A stretch of DNA of 11,247 bases from Paraglomus occultum. Lineage: Eukaryota; Glomeromycota; Glomeromycetes; Paraglomerales; Paraglomeraceae. This document shows positions 9,457 through 11,247 of this stretch, piece by piece. The position numbers and the translations under genes are program-made. The number at the start of each line of letters is the position of its first letter. Within the stretch, counting starts at the first letter, position 1. The stretch is from contig CAJVPJ010001234.1 in the NCBI GenBank assembly GCA_910592205.1, positions 1 to 11,247 on the forward strand. Direction: 5' to 3'. Below the pieces are notes generated by a model that saw only the letters and a program-made list of their open reading frames with translations, made no database searches and was not told the DNA's origin.

Positions 9457-9545
9457 GCCAGCCTCGGCATAGATAAAATTTTATTTCAAAGAAATGACAC
9501 TTTGTGTCTAGGACAATTTTGTCGTATTTTTCGAAAATGCTATTT
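9457..9545 (+). repeat. Direct repeat, copy A (about 89 bp)
   Basis: Begins GCCAGCCTCGGCATAGATAA and ends CGAAAATGCTATTT. It contains the block TGACACTTTGTGTCTAGGAC, itself a short inverted repeat (GACAC/GTGTC). It matches copy B with about five differences. Confidence 0.8.
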
Positions 9546-9666
9546 GATCGCTAATCCAACTAAATTTTTTGATATTCGATTTGTTTACAATTTTAGCAGA
9601 ATAAAATAAGATATAAGAATTCTTTAGGCTTTTTATTAATAAACAGATAGTAAAAAATAGGTATTC

Positions 9667-9756
9667 GCCAGCCTCCAGCATAGATAAATTTTTATTTCAA
9701 AGAAATGACACTTTGTGTCTAGGACAATTTTGGCGTATTTTTCGAAAACGCTATTT
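9667..9756 (+). repeat. Direct repeat, copy B (about 90 bp)
   Basis: Near-identical to copy A, starting 210 bp after copy A starts. Differences by eye: one indel and about four substitutions. Two such copies flanking about 120 bp could be a solo pair of a dispersed repeat family or the result of a local duplication. Confidence 0.8.
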
Positions 9757-10088
9757 ATTGACACTATATGTCAGCTCTTGTTGATTTCCAGGCCCTATGG
9801 GTGCTCTCTTTGAGTATCTGAAGTTGCCGAGCATAGAACTGCAAAACGTAATAACCTTTTGCATATTTTTTTGCAACGTCCACAGGCGGAAGTCACTACC
9901 ACTGCATAAAACACGTTTTTTGCTCTCATGGCACCCTTCAAGACGTCGGCATCCACGTCCGTAGATTTCTCCAAAATTGTGTATACATTCGCATGTATAT
10001 TTACCCTGCATTTCGATAAATTTATATAACTGAATTAATTATTTTAATTTAAACAAAAGATCTTTATATTAATAAAAAACATATTATT
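9757..10088. other. Stretch without a supported gene
   Basis: An 86-codon minus-strand frame covers most of it (9751-10011). It has seven cysteines (e.g. YTCECIHNF, GRGCRRLEGC) but no recognised domain. Its C-terminal end overlaps repeat copy B, which suggests repeat-derived sequence. Downstream, 10020-10088 is very AT-rich and leads into the broken gene at 10089. Confidence 0.3.
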
Positions 10089-11182
10089 ATGGCTAGGATA
10101 CTTAAATGTCCAGGTTGTGATCGAGAAGTAAAACCCGAGATCTTAATAAACACATGAATTTAGATAAAAACCTTCGTAAAGGTCAATGTTTACCGGCTTT
10201 GCAAAACCCAGCCCCAGCTCCAGTAGGAAATCCAGCTAATGCTGAGAACCCAACCCCGGTGCAAAATGCGACACCAGCTGAAAACCCAATTTCGATGCAA
10301 AACCAAGCCCCAGCACCCACTCCCGAAGGCGACTTCATTTCGTTCGATGAAAATCCGTCGATGCACCAGCCAAGAGAGGCAAGAGAACCGGCAGTCGACT
10401 TTTTAACCAATGATATCCCAAATATTGGATCTGTATCAAGTTTTAATACTCAGGAAGAACAAAAAAAGAAATCAATTCTAACGATAGATGAATTAATAAA
10501 ATGGCTATCAAAACAGAAACAAAAAATAATAAAAAAATTAGATCAAAACCTATACGTAAAACTGACAAAGAATGGTTTGATTTAATGGAGTCAGACGATA
10601 ATAAAGATAGTGAAGTGATTCAGAATATAATACAGCAGATGAAGATCCCATCGTCTATTTTGAAAAAATTATAGATCCCTATATTAATAGAATAACAGAA
10701 GCCAAAAAATTAGATGAAGGCAAAGTATGTGATTACCATGCATTCATACCAAAAGGATACTATTACTATGCCAAAAATAACTTTTAGGTTTCTTTGAATC
10801 AATCGAAGAAAAGATTGCTGATGTTTATAAGCTTTAAAAGGTGTATTAAAGGTGAGAATTGAATTAAATGCATATATGAAGAAAATTACACCGGGAAAAT
10901 TAAGATAATGATATTAATATAAAACTTTCCATTCAAACATGAAACAATAGAATTTATTAGAGAAGATCGAATTAATGCAGCAATAGAAAAAGGATATAAT
11001 GATTGCAAGAATCGGGATGGTCTTTTGTTTGAGCAGAAGAAGTATTTTTAGAAATAAGCGCTTTTAGACCATTACGTGGAAGTATTTATTTACCTTTACC
11101 AGAAGCTTTGGATAAACCTCAACTAGAATTAATTAATCCGCAAAATAATGATGATAATGAGTGTTAAGTGGTGTCGAGGCAA
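10089..11182 (+). pseudogene. Degraded Maverick/Polinton-associated type protein gene
   Basis: ATG 10089 opens a zinc-finger-like start (LKCPGCDREVKPEIL) that ends at TGA 10155. One base over, the frame goes on with NKHMNLDKN and a Cys, giving a CxxC...H...C pattern. The frame 10154-10585 then has an Ala/Pro/Asn-rich region with loose repeats (NPAPAPVGNP, ENPTPVQNATPAENP), an acidic part and a Lys-rich coiled-coil-like end. From 10586 to 11020 only fragments in different frames remain (e.g. YHAFIPKGYYYYAKNNF). About 11015-11164 reads ESGWSFV, stop at 11030, AEEVFLEISAFRPLRGSIYL and INPQNNDDNEC. The order 'SGW, PL-x-GS-x-Y-x-x-LP, IN-x-x-N-x-D-x-x-C' is familiar from large proteins linked to Maverick/Polinton-like elements in animals and mycorrhizal fungi. 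Several frameshifts and stops mean it is not functional. The family is from recall and is uncertain. Confidence 0.5.
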
Positions 11183-11247
11183 TAGTCATGGGAGAGCGGA
11201 TAACTACTGTCTCGGTTTGGGATCTAGCTGCGCCGTCGTAGGAGTGT
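11162..11247. other. Abrupt composition change at right edge
   Basis: After long AT-rich sequence the last 86 bases become GC-rich, starting TGTTAAGTGGTGTCGAGGCA. A start with TGTTA would fit the edge of an LTR, but the other end is off the window. Alternatively the broken gene continues with a one-base shift, since a KWC reading directly after the Cys would match its family. Confidence 0.3.

Noticed and set aside
9751-10011. Cys-containing 86-codon minus-strand frame
   Set aside because: No known cysteine-knot or zinc-finger spacing, and it overlaps a dispersed repeat; not supported as a gene.

Overview
The window is eukaryotic nuclear DNA, most likely from a fungus. Three things point that way: genes cut into many short exons by introns of about 55-100 bp, a fungal-type MIC12 gene, and AT-rich flanks full of decayed transposon proteins. 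The transposase fragment and low-GC repeats recall arbuscular mycorrhizal fungi (Glomeromycotina), but that placement is inference. No RNA gene or CRISPR array was seen.

Layout. Positions 1-315 (minus) hold the first codons of a gene that runs off the left edge, probably a myotubularin-family phosphoinositide phosphatase. About 1.9 kb without a convincing gene follows. Positions 2188-2741 (plus) hold a two-exon MIC12 gene (mitochondrial MICOS complex, 143 aa). Tail to tail with it, 3059-7944 (minus) is one large gene, which I could assemble into 22 exons and 1100 codons that stay in frame throughout. It encodes NRDE2, a nuclear HAT-repeat protein that works with the Mtr4 RNA helicase in RNA surveillance and splicing control.

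The best find is inside NRDE2. Two of its 21 introns carry minor-spliceosome (U12-type) signals. One begins ATATCCTTT and ends in AC, and it is the only solution I found that keeps both the reading frame and the family-like protein sequence at that junction. The other begins GTATCCTTT and has a perfect TTCCTTGAC branch site.

From about 8070 to the right edge the DNA is a transposon graveyard. It contains a MULE-like transposase fragment between 25-bp inverted repeats, an unrecognised reading frame with one internal stop, three ~122-bp tandem units, a pair of ~90-bp direct repeats, and a broken gene with a zinc-finger-like start and a C-terminal block of the kind found in large Maverick/Polinton-associated proteins. 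Base composition changes abruptly near 11162.

The intact genes do not form a pathway. They are separate housekeeping genes: membrane-lipid signalling, mitochondrial cristae and nuclear RNA control.
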